From Micavibrio aeruginosavorus (GTDB taxonomy: Bacteria > Pseudomonadota > Alphaproteobacteria > Micavibrionales > Micavibrionaceae): 13,759 nt of DNA. Both the position numbers and the translations under genes were made by a program. The stretch covers positions 1 through 13,759 of the forward strand of contig QFNK01000019.1 of assembly GCA_003240795.1 (NCBI GenBank), read 5' to 3'. Shown here piece by piece: positions 1 to 6,486 of the stretch (position 1 is its first letter; every line of letters starts with the position of its first letter). Below the pieces are notes generated by a model. The model made no database searches. It saw only the letters and a program-made list of their open reading frames with translations, and was not told where the DNA came from.

Positions 1-903
1 ATCGACAGTGTAATCGGCACCCACAACGACAATACGGTCTTTGTCGTTGACATCAAGGCCGTTGTTATTCTCGCTATAGACAACGCCGAAGCCGAAGGCA
101 CTGATATCCATATCGATACCTACGTTCCATTCCTGATAATCATCCAGGCCGATGCCGCCATCGTTTTCAAGTTTTGCGATTGTGTAGCCGGCACCCGTTC
201 TCAACTTTACACTGTTGAATTCAGTTTCATAGCGGACAGCTGCTTCATAAACATCACCGTAAGCATTGGCGACATTGTCCAGATTGAAACCGGCAAGGCC
301 GGTGGAGGAATTGTTATCGCCATTATCGAACGTATAACCTACGCCGATCTGCACGCCGTTCCATCTGGGTGTGTAGTAGTTGATTTTTTCATTATAGCCG
401 GAAAAGTTTTGATCATAGTCAAAGCCGTCCCTATTGCCTGTAGCGGCAATATCATTGACAGCTCCAACAATATCGTCAGCTGCATAATTTACCGGATTGA
501 TAAGAGCGCGAACACCGTCGACATTTTTATCGGCAGCCGGCGCGGCAACTTGCATTTTATAAGCAATGCTATCTACCGATCCGAGCTCTACCTTGCCGTA
601 TTCATTGGAAAGATACAGATATGACTGCTCAAGTGTGTTTGTATCGTCACCACCATCTGCTTCCATCTCTACATGGAAACCGTATGTCAGGCCGGCATCC
701 GTCTTGCCTTCAGCGTTAAAGTGGACTTCGGATTCACGCAATATGTCGGTTTTCTGGACATCATTGTCACCGGCAGTGTCTTGCGACAGAAAGCCGAAAT
801 AGTTGAGCGTAGAGCCGCTGACGACAACGTCGATCTGTGCCATCGCAGGTGTTGTAAAGAGAGAAGCCGCAATTAAGGCCGCTCCTGCTATATAATGTTT
901 CAT
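1..903 (-). CDS. Outer-membrane porin, partial (C-terminus beyond left edge)
   Basis: An open frame of 301 codons runs from the ATG at 903 to base 1 with no stop, so the C-terminal strands are outside the window. It should form a general diffusion pore in the outer membrane. The signal peptide has a basic start (MKH), a hydrophobic core and the cleavage site AMA|Q after residue 22. The mature part is rich in Gly, Asp, Asn and alternating Tyr/Val, as in trimeric Gram-negative porins (Porin_4-like). LRESEVHFNAEG and MEADGGDDTNT are almost the same in the next gene, so the two are tandem paralogs. The start is supported by a run of six G (910-915) six bases upstream. A terminator behind the downstream porin separates the two, so this gene probably has its own promoter. 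Codon use is AT-richer than in its neighbour (many AAT, TAT, GTA). Family is confident; solute specificity cannot be read. Confidence 0.88.
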   Translation of the reverse strand, partial: MKHYIAGAALIAASLFTTPAMAQIDVVVSGSTLNYFGFLSQDTAGDNDVQKTDILRESEVHFNAEGKTDAGLTYGFHVEMEADGGDDTNTLEQSYLYLSNEYGKVELGSVDSIAYKMQVAAPAADKNVDGVRALINPVNYAADDIVGAVNDIAATGNRDGFDYDQNFSGYNEKINYYTPRWNGVQIGVGYTFDNGDNNSSTGLAGFNLDNVANAYGDVYEAAVRYETEFNSVKLRTGAGYTIAKLENDGGIGLDDYQEWNVGIDMDISAFGFGVVYSENNNGLDVNDKDRIVVVGADYTVD

Positions 904-981
904 ACATTTCCCCCCAAAAGGAATAGTTTAAAAATTGGTCTGAAGAATACAAAGGAATGCCGAATGGCTACATAATAGACA

Positions 982-1010
982 GAGATTAATCGATCCATAT
1001 TCAGGGTCAA
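982..1010 (-). promoter_or_regulatory. Possible promoter of the partial porin gene
   Basis: On the - strand a TTGACC hexamer (1010 to 1005) lies about 100 bases upstream of the porin start, in the short gap between the two porins. The same hexamer occurs upstream of the second porin and of parA. The -10 element is poor: TAATCT at 16-base spacing is the best I find. The location is right, but the call rests mainly on the -35. Confidence 0.3.
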
Positions 1011-1040
1011 CTTCTATCTATTTTAGAGCGCAGTCTTTGG

Positions 1041-1073
1041 ACAAAAAAGAAGGGACGCACAAGGCGTCCCTTC
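1041..1073 (-). terminator. Rho-independent terminator of the second porin gene
   Basis: Read on the - strand, a perfect 10-bp stem GAAGGGACGC / GCGTCCCTTC (arms 1064-1073 and 1049-1058) with a 5-base loop is followed directly by six T (1048 to 1043). It begins 23 bases after the porin stop codon and should end that transcript before the upstream region of the next porin. Confidence 0.9.
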
Positions 1074-1095
1074 CGTATTCTTAGTTTAACTTCGA

Positions 1096-2139
1096 TTAGA
1101 AGTTGAACTGAACGCCACCGAGAGCAGCAACGCCATCGAAGTCATCGCCGCCAGCAACGTCAACGTCAACGTACTGTACGGAACCGCGCAGCGTCAGACC
1201 TTGCGTCAGCGTGTAAACAACGCCGCCTGCGTAACGGTCTGTTTCAGCATCGCCGATGAACGTGTCAGCATCTTGGTTCAGGTAAGAAACGCCGAACTGG
1301 AAAGGACCAGTTGTGTAGTCAGCGCCGAGTACTGCTGTGTCAATGTCGCTATCCAGTGTGTCGGATTCTTCTTGCGTGTAGGCAGCACCGATACCGAACG
1401 CGCCGATATCAAAGTCTGCACCTACGTTCCACTGACGGTAATCATCAGACTCTTCGCCTTGGCCGTAACCAGCACCAACTGCGAAGCCTACATTGTTGAA
1501 CGTACCTTCATAACGAGCTGCTGCTTCGTAGAAGGAGCCATCTGCATCAGCAGCAAAGCCGCCAAGACCAGATGCGGATTCGTCGTCCGTAGCAACTTCA
1601 GGCGTGTAGGACAAACCGAATTGGAAACCTGCCCAGTTAGGCGACAGGTATGTTACCTTTTCGGAATATTCTGTAGCATCGTTTGCATAGTCCAGGCCTT
1701 GCAGAACGATGTTCGCGCCTGCACTGTTCGTGCTGAACGGGTTGATGTACTGGCGCAGACCGTCGATGTTTGCATCAGCGGAAGGAGCAGCAACCTGCAG
1801 GAGGTAAGCAGCGCCGTCTTCGGAACCGAGGTTAACGCGGCCCAGCGAAGAAGCCAGGTACAGGTAGGATTCTTCCATCGTGTTGGTGTCATCGCCGCCA
1901 TCAGCTTCCATCTCAGCGTGGAAACCGTATGTCAGGCCATTGTCAGCTGTGCCTTCAGCATTGAAGTGCAGCTCGGATTCACGCAGCATGTCGAAGTCGC
2001 GAGCACCGCTATCGTTGTCAGCCCAGCCCATGTAGTTTTTCGTGTGACCGCCAACCGTTACGTCAACTTGTGCCATCGCAGGAGCAGCGGCAAAAGCAAC
2101 GCCGACGAGAGCAGCACTGCAAAGCAGAATTTTTTTCAT
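1096..2139 (-). CDS. Outer-membrane porin (intact)
   Basis: 347 residues. This is a beta-barrel porin for passive uptake of small hydrophilic solutes. The signal peptide is MKKILLCSAAL..., with cleavage at AMA|Q after residue 23. The body has alternating aromatic/hydrophobic strands and acidic Gly/Asp-rich loops. The last residue is Phe (VQFNF), the usual C-terminal signature recognised by the BAM complex. The frame could be extended upstream to 2472, but the start at 2139 is clear: GGAGG (2146-2150) sits six bases upstream, a signal peptide follows at once, and the upstream extension is not protein-like. It is the paralog of the partial porin at 1-903, sharing LRESE(V/L)HFNAEG and MEADGGDDTNT. 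Strong ribosome site, strong terminator and a narrow codon set (AAC, GAA, GCA, GTT) suggest high expression. Exact porin subfamily and specificity are unknown. Confidence 0.93.
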   Translation of the reverse strand: MKKILLCSAALVGVAFAAAPAMAQVDVTVGGHTKNYMGWADNDSGARDFDMLRESELHFNAEGTADNGLTYGFHAEMEADGGDDTNTMEESYLYLASSLGRVNLGSEDGAAYLLQVAAPSADANIDGLRQYINPFSTNSAGANIVLQGLDYANDATEYSEKVTYLSPNWAGFQFGLSYTPEVATDDESASGLGGFAADADGSFYEAAARYEGTFNNVGFAVGAGYGQGEESDDYRQWNVGADFDIGAFGIGAAYTQEESDTLDSDIDTAVLGADYTTGPFQFGVSYLNQDADTFIGDAETDRYAGGVVYTLTQGLTLRGSVQYVDVDVAGGDDFDGVAALGGVQFNF

Positions 2140-2238
2140 TTCATTCCTCCAAAAATTAAAAGATTTCTTATATAGACTTCGATCGACACTGAAGTTGATC
2201 GGCATAAGAAAACCAACCGGACACCGATTGATGGGAAC

Positions 2239-2267
2239 ATTTAGTCTCAAGGGGGCGGCAAGGTCAA
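2239..2267 (-). promoter_or_regulatory. Candidate promoter of the intact porin
   Basis: TTGACC (2267 to 2262), a 17-base spacer, then CTAAAT (2244 to 2239) on the - strand. This would start transcription about 90 bases before the porin ATG. The -35 matches the usual alphaproteobacterial box; the -10 is weak. Confidence 0.45.
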
Positions 2268-2304
2268 CGCGCACAGCTGGTGGTAAATGCATTTCGTATC
2301 TTGC

Positions 2305-2322
2305 TGTTGCATTTCTGCAACA
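2305..2322. repeat. Perfect inverted repeat, possible operator
   Basis: TGTTGCA, four bases, TGCAACA: 7-bp arms with a TTTC spacer. No T-run follows on either strand, so it does not look like a terminator. It sits about 40 bp upstream of the porin -35 candidate, where an activator or repressor could bind. Binding is inferred from symmetry and position only. Confidence 0.4.
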
Positions 2323-2393
2323 TAAAAGATACACGGCATTTACAAAGTTATGGAATTGCGTATTTACGCCTGAAAATACTCTGCACCCCTTGA

Positions 2394-2406
2394 TTTTCCT
2401 GGAAAA
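2394..2406. repeat. Short inverted repeat TTTTCC-T-GGAAAA, possible operator
   Basis: Six-base arms around a single central T, with CCCC (2386-2389) on the left and GGGG (2407-2410) on the right, so a wider imperfect symmetry is also present. It lies about 110 bases before the DUF3576 start. It could be an operator for that gene or part of a transcript fold; nothing in the sequence decides between them. Confidence 0.3.
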
Positions 2407-2517
2407 GGGGACTGTTTTGTCCAAACAATTATCGCCTCTTGAGCGGCTTCCTAGGGCATGATAAGCAATCAATCATTAACAAGAGCCATTTCTGCAATCC
2501 CAAGGAGTGCACATATT

Positions 2518-3069
2518 ATGCCTTTTACCCGTCTTGCCCGCACCATATCTGTTTTCATTGTTCTGGCGGCAACTCTGATTACCATAACATCATGCGATTC
2601 GTACCGTGGCGAAGCCAAATACCCGACAGGCCTGGACCGCACGACAACGGGCGGCGATATCTACGGCAAACAGGAAAGCGTATTCGGCGAAGGCGGCCTG
2701 TCTCTTCTGGGTGGTAAGAAGAAGGAAGACGACGGCGCGAACGGCATCGGCGTGAACTCCTACCTGTGGCGCGCCTCGCTCGATACGGTTTCCTTTATGC
2801 CGCTGGCCAGCGCGGATCCGTTCGGCGGCGTTATCATCACCGACTGGTATATCGCAGAGGAAAAACCGAATGAGCGCTTCAAGGTCAACGTCTTTATATT
2901 GGACAAGCAGCTTCGCGCCGACGGCGTAAAGGTAAAGGTCTTCCGTCAGGTGCAGAAAGGCGGCAAATGGATCGATTCCACCGTCGCCGACAACACCGGC
3001 CCGCAGATGGAGGACGCCATCCTCACACGCGCCCGTCAGCTCCGCGTCGCGGCGATGGGCGGCGAATAG
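2518..3069 (+). CDS. DUF3576 family lipoprotein
   Basis: 183 residues. The N-terminus is a lipoprotein signal peptide: MPFTRLAR, a hydrophobic stretch, then the lipobox I-T-S-C with acylated Cys26. The conserved part includes NGIGVNSYLWRASLDTVSF and DPFGGVIITDWY (roughly residues 76-114), which I recognise as the DUF3576 signature of alphaproteobacteria. The molecular function of the family is unknown. The frame is open from 2458, but the ATG at 2518 has AAGGAG ten bases upstream and starts the signal peptide, so I use it. A terminator follows, so the gene is probably transcribed on its own, although it commonly precedes leuS in this group. Residue +2 after the Cys is Asp, which in E. coli would favour inner-membrane retention; whether that rule holds here is not known. 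Confidence 0.88.
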   Translation: MPFTRLARTISVFIVLAATLITITSCDSYRGEAKYPTGLDRTTTGGDIYGKQESVFGEGGLSLLGGKKKEDDGANGIGVNSYLWRASLDTVSFMPLASADPFGGVIITDWYIAEEKPNERFKVNVFILDKQLRADGVKVKVFRQVQKGGKWIDSTVADNTGPQMEDAILTRARQLRVAAMGGE

Positions 3070-3094
3070 GCCGCAAACCGCACGAACCCTTTGC

Positions 3095-3121
3095 AAAAAG
3101 CGCCCCCGCCGGGCGCTTTTT
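3095..3121 (+). terminator. Rho-independent terminator after the DUF3576 gene
   Basis: AAAAAGCGCCC, loop CCGCC, GGGCGCTTTTT: an 11-bp perfect stem whose 3' arm runs into TTTTTCTTTTT. It starts 26 bases after the stop codon. It insulates leuS from readthrough, so leuS needs its own promoter in 3122-3200; the best match I see there is a weak TTGATT (3133-3138) with TTAATA 17 bases later. Confidence 0.88.
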
Positions 3122-3214
3122 CTTTTTCCGCCTTGATTTCCAAGGCCTTCGCGCCTTAATACTCTTTATATAGAGGACAACCCGCCAAACGGTCGGGACG
3201 ACGGAAAGAAGATT

Positions 3215-5770
3215 ATGGAACGCTACAATACCAAGGAATCGGAAGCCAAATGGCAGAAACGCTGGACGGAAGACAAGGCGTTTGAAGTCACGGAAGATGC
3301 ATCGAAGCAGAAATACTACGTGCTCGCCATGCTCCCTTATCCTTCGGGACGTATCCATATCGGCCACGTCCGCAACTATTCCCTGTCCGACGTCGTCGCA
3401 CGTTACAAGAAAGCGCAAGGTTTCAACGTCCTGAACCCGATGGGGTGGGATGCGATGGGCCTTCCGGCCGAAAACGCCGCGATGGAGCGCAATGTGCACC
3501 CGTCCGACTGGACCTACTCCAACATCGCGCAGATGAAGGCACAAATGCTCTCGATGGGTCTTGCTATCGACTGGAGCCGCGAAGTCGCGACCTGCCACCC
3601 GAAATATTACAAGCACCAGCAGAAGATGTTCCTGGACCTGTATAAAAACGATCTCGCCTACCGCAAGGAGTCGATGGTCAACTGGGACCCGATCGACAAC
3701 ACCGTTCTGGCCAACGAACAGGTCGTGGACGGGAAGGGGTGGAGAACGGGCGCGCCTGTCGAACGCCGCAAGTTGAACCAATGGTTCTTCCGCATCACGA
3801 AATATGCCGACACGCTGATCGACGGCATCAAGACGCTTGACCGCTGGCCGGAAAAAGTCCGCCTGATGCAGGAAAACTGGATCGGCAAATCACAGGGCGC
3901 GCAGCTGAAATTCGACCTGACGACCGCGAAAGGCGAGATAGAAGTTTACACGACGCGTCCAGACACGCTCTTCGGCGCAAGCTTCGTCGGCCTTGCCTTT
4001 GACCACCCGCTCGCCAAAGAGTTGGCAGGAGCCAAGCAAGGCTTTGACGACTTCGTAAAACAGTGCCAGTCCACCGGCACATCCGAAGCCGCCATCGAAC
4101 AGGCCGAAAAAATCGGCTTCGACACGGGCCACAAGGTCGCGCATCCATTCATCAAAGGAAAAGAACTTCCCGTTTACCTCGCGAACTTCATCCTGATGGA
4201 TTACGGAACGGGCGCCATCTTCGGATGCCCCGCGCATGACGAGCGCGACTTTGAATTTGCAACGAAATACAATCTGCCGATCCTTCCGGTCGTGGAAATG
4301 CCGGAAGGCGAAACGCTGCCTTACACAGGCCCGGGCAAGATCATCAACTCCGAATACCTGAACGGCAAAAACGTGGATGAGGCGAAGGCCGCCGCCATTG
4401 CCGAACTTGAAAAACAGGGACGCGGCACGGGCGTGACGAAATTCCGCCTGCGCGACTGGGGCGCGGTGCGCCAGCGTTACTGGGGATGCCCGATCCCGCT
4501 GGTCACACGTGTGTCCGACGGCGCGATCATTCCGGTGCCGGAAAGCCAGCTTCCCGTCGAACTGCCGCACGACATCAATTACGACCTGCCGGGCAACCCG
4601 CTCGACCGTCACCCGACATGGAAATACACGACCTGTCCGGAAACGGGCGAACCCGCGATCCGCGAAACGGACACGATGGATACGTTCGTGGATTCCAGCT
4701 GGTATTACCTGCGCTATCTCGATGCGCGTAACGACAACGAAGCTTTCTCGAAACACGCAACGGATTACTGGGGCGCGGTCGATCAATATATAGGCGGCGT
4801 CGAACACGCGGTTCTGCACCTGCTTTATTCTCGTTTCTGGACGCGCGCGCTCCGCGATTGCGGCTATCCCGTTCCGGCGGACGAACCGTTCACAGGTCTG
4901 TTCACGCAAGGCATGGTCAACCACGCCACGTTCCAGACGGCGGACGGAAAATTCCAGTTCCCGACGGATGTCGAGCAGAACGAGAAGGGCGAATGGGTCA
5001 CAAAAGACGGCGCGAAGCCCGTGACCATGGGCCCGCAAATCAAAATGTCCAAGTCGAAGAAAAACGTCATCGACCCGCAGGACATCATCGACACTTACGG
5101 CGCCGATGCCGCACGCCTGTTCATCCTGTCCGACTCTCCGCCGGACCGCGATCTTGAATGGACGACCTCCGGTATCGAAGGCGCATGGCGTTACATCAAC
5201 AAACTGTACCGCATGATCATGGACGCATTGCAGAACATTCCGTCCGCCGGAACCGCTGCGCCGGCTTCCTTCTCCGGTGAGGCGGACGCTCTGCGCCGCA
5301 CTGTCCACAAAACGATCGACGCGGTTGGCAAGGATATCGAAGCCTTCCATATGAACAAGGCGGTCGCCCGTCTTCGCGAACTCTCCAACACGATCTCGTC
5401 CTTCTCCGCAAAGGATGATGCCGACCGCTGGGCTGTGCGCGAGGCGCTGGAATCCTTCATCGTGATGATCAACCCGATGATGCCGCACTTCGCCGAAGAA
5501 ATGTGGGAAACGCTCGGCCACAACACGCCGCTGACGCAAACACCGTGGCCGAAAGCGGAAAAAACTCTGCTGGAAAGCGACACCGTTACGCTCGCCGTTC
5601 AGGTCAACGGCAAGACCCGCGCGACGATCACGCTTCCCGCCAACGCCGACCAGAAGACGGCGGAAGAGGCGGCACTGGCCGAAGCCACCGTCATAAACGC
5701 GATCGAGGGAAAATCGGTCAAAAAAATCATCGTCGTACCCGGAAGGATCGTGAATGTCGTCGCTGCGTAA
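3215..5770 (+). CDS. leuS: Leucine--tRNA ligase
   Basis: 851 residues, close to the usual bacterial length of about 860. It attaches leucine to tRNA-Leu in the cytoplasm using ATP. The class I catalytic motifs are present: HIGH at residues 48-51 (within PYPSGRIHIGHVRNY) and KMSKS at 610-614. The inserted CP1 editing domain, which hydrolyses mischarged tRNA, shows its Thr-rich motif TTRPDTLFG at 246-254 and GCPAHDERD at 337-345, ending in the conserved Asp345. The anticodon-binding and C-terminal domains follow (MINPMMPHFAEEMWE, then VQVNGKTR). The start has a purine-rich GGAAAGAAG just upstream. The stop overlaps the start of lptE by 17 nt, implying translational coupling. No defects are visible. 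Confidence 0.98.
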   Translation: MERYNTKESEAKWQKRWTEDKAFEVTEDASKQKYYVLAMLPYPSGRIHIGHVRNYSLSDVVARYKKAQGFNVLNPMGWDAMGLPAENAAMERNVHPSDWTYSNIAQMKAQMLSMGLAIDWSREVATCHPKYYKHQQKMFLDLYKNDLAYRKESMVNWDPIDNTVLANEQVVDGKGWRTGAPVERRKLNQWFFRITKYADTLIDGIKTLDRWPEKVRLMQENWIGKSQGAQLKFDLTTAKGEIEVYTTRPDTLFGASFVGLAFDHPLAKELAGAKQGFDDFVKQCQSTGTSEAAIEQAEKIGFDTGHKVAHPFIKGKELPVYLANFILMDYGTGAIFGCPAHDERDFEFATKYNLPILPVVEMPEGETLPYTGPGKIINSEYLNGKNVDEAKAAAIAELEKQGRGTGVTKFRLRDWGAVRQRYWGCPIPLVTRVSDGAIIPVPESQLPVELPHDINYDLPGNPLDRHPTWKYTTCPETGEPAIRETDTMDTFVDSSWYYLRYLDARNDNEAFSKHATDYWGAVDQYIGGVEHAVLHLLYSRFWTRALRDCGYPVPADEPFTGLFTQGMVNHATFQTADGKFQFPTDVEQNEKGEWVTKDGAKPVTMGPQIKMSKSKKNVIDPQDIIDTYGADAARLFILSDSPPDRDLEWTTSGIEGAWRYINKLYRMIMDALQNIPSAGTAAPASFSGEADALRRTVHKTIDAVGKDIEAFHMNKAVARLRELSNTISSFSAKDDADRWAVREALESFIVMINPMMPHFAEEMWETLGHNTPLTQTPWPKAEKTLLESDTVTLAVQVNGKTRATITLPANADQKTAEEAALAEATVINAIEGKSVKKIIVVPGRIVNVVAA

Positions 5771-6269
5771 TGTGATCGCCCTTGCCGCAATCGTTGCGGC
5801 CTTGTCCCTGACCGCGTGCGGCTTCTCGCCGATGTACGGGTCTGCCGCCGGAAGTCAAGGCGTCTCCGCCGTTGAAGGCCTGGACAAGGTTGACATCGCG
5901 ATGATCCCGGACGAGGAAGGCGTTTTCCTGCGCAACATCCTGATCGACCATTTCTACCGCGGCGGTTATCCGTCGTCCCCTGCCTACACGCTGCAAGTCC
6001 AGAAGATCAGGATGACGGAGGCCGATCTCGACATCACGCGTGAATCCGAATCCACGCGCCGCCAGATCCGCCTGAGAACCGTAATGTCCCTGCGAAACAA
6101 TACGACAGGCGAAACGGTCCTGACGCGTAACATCACGGCCGTGACCAGCTATAACGTCCTCGGAAGCCAGTTTACGACACGCGTATCGGAACGCGATGCA
6201 CGTGAAGCGGCCCTTAGCGACATGGCGCGCCAGATCGAAAATCAGGTCGTTCTCTATTTCAAGCAATAG
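5754..6269 (+). CDS. lptE: LPS assembly lipoprotein LptE
   Basis: 171 residues. LptE plugs the LptD barrel and helps deliver lipopolysaccharide to the outer leaflet of the outer membrane. The N-terminus is a lipoprotein signal with lipobox L-T-A-C (Cys22), followed at once by GFSPMYG, the form of the CGFxPLYG start typical of LptE. The rest is a small alpha/beta domain with conserved-looking stretches such as LRTVMSLRN. It begins inside the 3' end of leuS, with GGAAGGA at 5741-5747 as ribosome site. All 11 isoleucines use ATC, unlike the gene that follows. In related genomes holA normally comes next; here a 217-base gap and an extra gene intervene. The call rests on the N-terminal motif and on the leuS-lptE context. 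Confidence 0.9.
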   Translation: MSSLRNVIALAAIVAALSLTACGFSPMYGSAAGSQGVSAVEGLDKVDIAMIPDEEGVFLRNILIDHFYRGGYPSSPAYTLQVQKIRMTEADLDITRESESTRRQIRLRTVMSLRNNTTGETVLTRNITAVTSYNVLGSQFTTRVSERDAREAALSDMARQIENQVVLYFKQ

Positions 6270-6276
6270 GCATTGT

Positions 6277-6304
6277 TTGACAGAATAAACATTTATTCTA
6301 TACA
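6277..6304 (+). promoter_or_regulatory. Promoter with a palindrome filling the -35/-10 spacer
   Basis: TTGACA (6277-6282, full consensus), a 16-base spacer, then TATACA (6299-6304). The spacer (6283-6298) is itself a perfect inverted repeat, GAATAAA-CA-TTTATTC. A protein bound there would cover the polymerase site, so it is a good operator candidate. Transcription would start near 6311 and read the leader and the gene at 6487. The promoter match is strong by eye; the operator role is inference. Confidence 0.65.
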
Positions 6305-6310
6305 GTTTGT

Positions 6311-6486
6311 TCATCCGGAATTTTCATTCGGTTCCGGATCGCGGCTTTTGAAGGGGCAGCTTGCACCGCGTTAAAAAGGCCAAAGAGCGCCATGGCTCCT
6401 CGGAATGCTGTGGTCCCGTACAAGGACCAATGTGACTCCGCCGGATTCTATAATCCGGGGCGTACAGCAACAAACGAGGAAGAAGG
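6311..6486 (+). other. Structured 5' leader with three hairpins
   Basis: The predicted transcript has about 176 untranslated bases. Three perfect stems can be seen: ATCCGGAA/TTCCGGAT (6313-6320 with 6332-6339, loop 11), TGGTCC/GGACCA (6411-6416 with 6424-6429, loop 7) and CCGGATT/AATCCGG (6441-6447 with 6452-6458, loop CTAT). The first and third stems share the CCGGAT/ATCCGG core and can pair in alternative ways. A purine-rich ribosome site, GAGGAAGAAGG (6476-6486), directly precedes the ATG. No stem is followed by a T-run, so no terminator is visible. It does not match any riboswitch class I know. It could be a regulatory leader, a small RNA, or chance pairing. Confidence 0.4.

Larger units (their letters stand above)
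2140..2517. other. Divergent intergenic control region, no gene
   Basis: 378 bases separate the - strand porin from the + strand DUF3576 gene. I find no convincing coding sequence: the open frames crossing it are extensions of the two flanking genes or short shadows. It holds the porin ribosome site and promoter candidate, two inverted repeats (2305-2322 and 2394-2406, listed separately) and the ribosome site of the DUF3576 gene, AAGGAG at 2502-2507. I could not identify a confident + strand promoter. Confidence 0.6.

Noticed and set aside
1201..2175. 324-codon + strand frame opposite the intact porin
   Set aside because: It is rich in Cys, Val and Arg as expected from the reverse of a biased porin gene, and it runs past the porin start without its own ribosome site.
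2140..2472. Upstream extension of the porin frame by 111 codons
   Set aside because: GGAGG and a signal peptide fix the start at 2139; the extension passes through the promoter region and has no protein-like features.
3023..3781. 252-codon - strand frame covering the DUF3576 end and the leuS start
   Set aside because: It spans a terminator and two certain genes on the other strand, so it is a shadow frame.
3890..5539. 549-codon open frame on the - strand opposite leuS
   Set aside because: It lies wholly antisense to a gene with intact catalytic motifs. Its composition (many Arg, Val and Phe) mirrors leuS codon bias, and no domain or ribosome site is apparent.
6448..6454. Perfect TATAAT at 6449-6454 as a second promoter for the unknown gene
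   Set aside because: No -35-like hexamer lies 15-19 bases upstream, and the bases form the loop and arm of a hairpin.
6311..6486. tRNA, SRP RNA or a known riboswitch in the lptE-downstream gap
   Set aside because: I find no T-loop GGTTCGAATCC, no SRP core motif, and none of the TPP, FMN or cobalamin box sequences. Only generic hairpins are visible.
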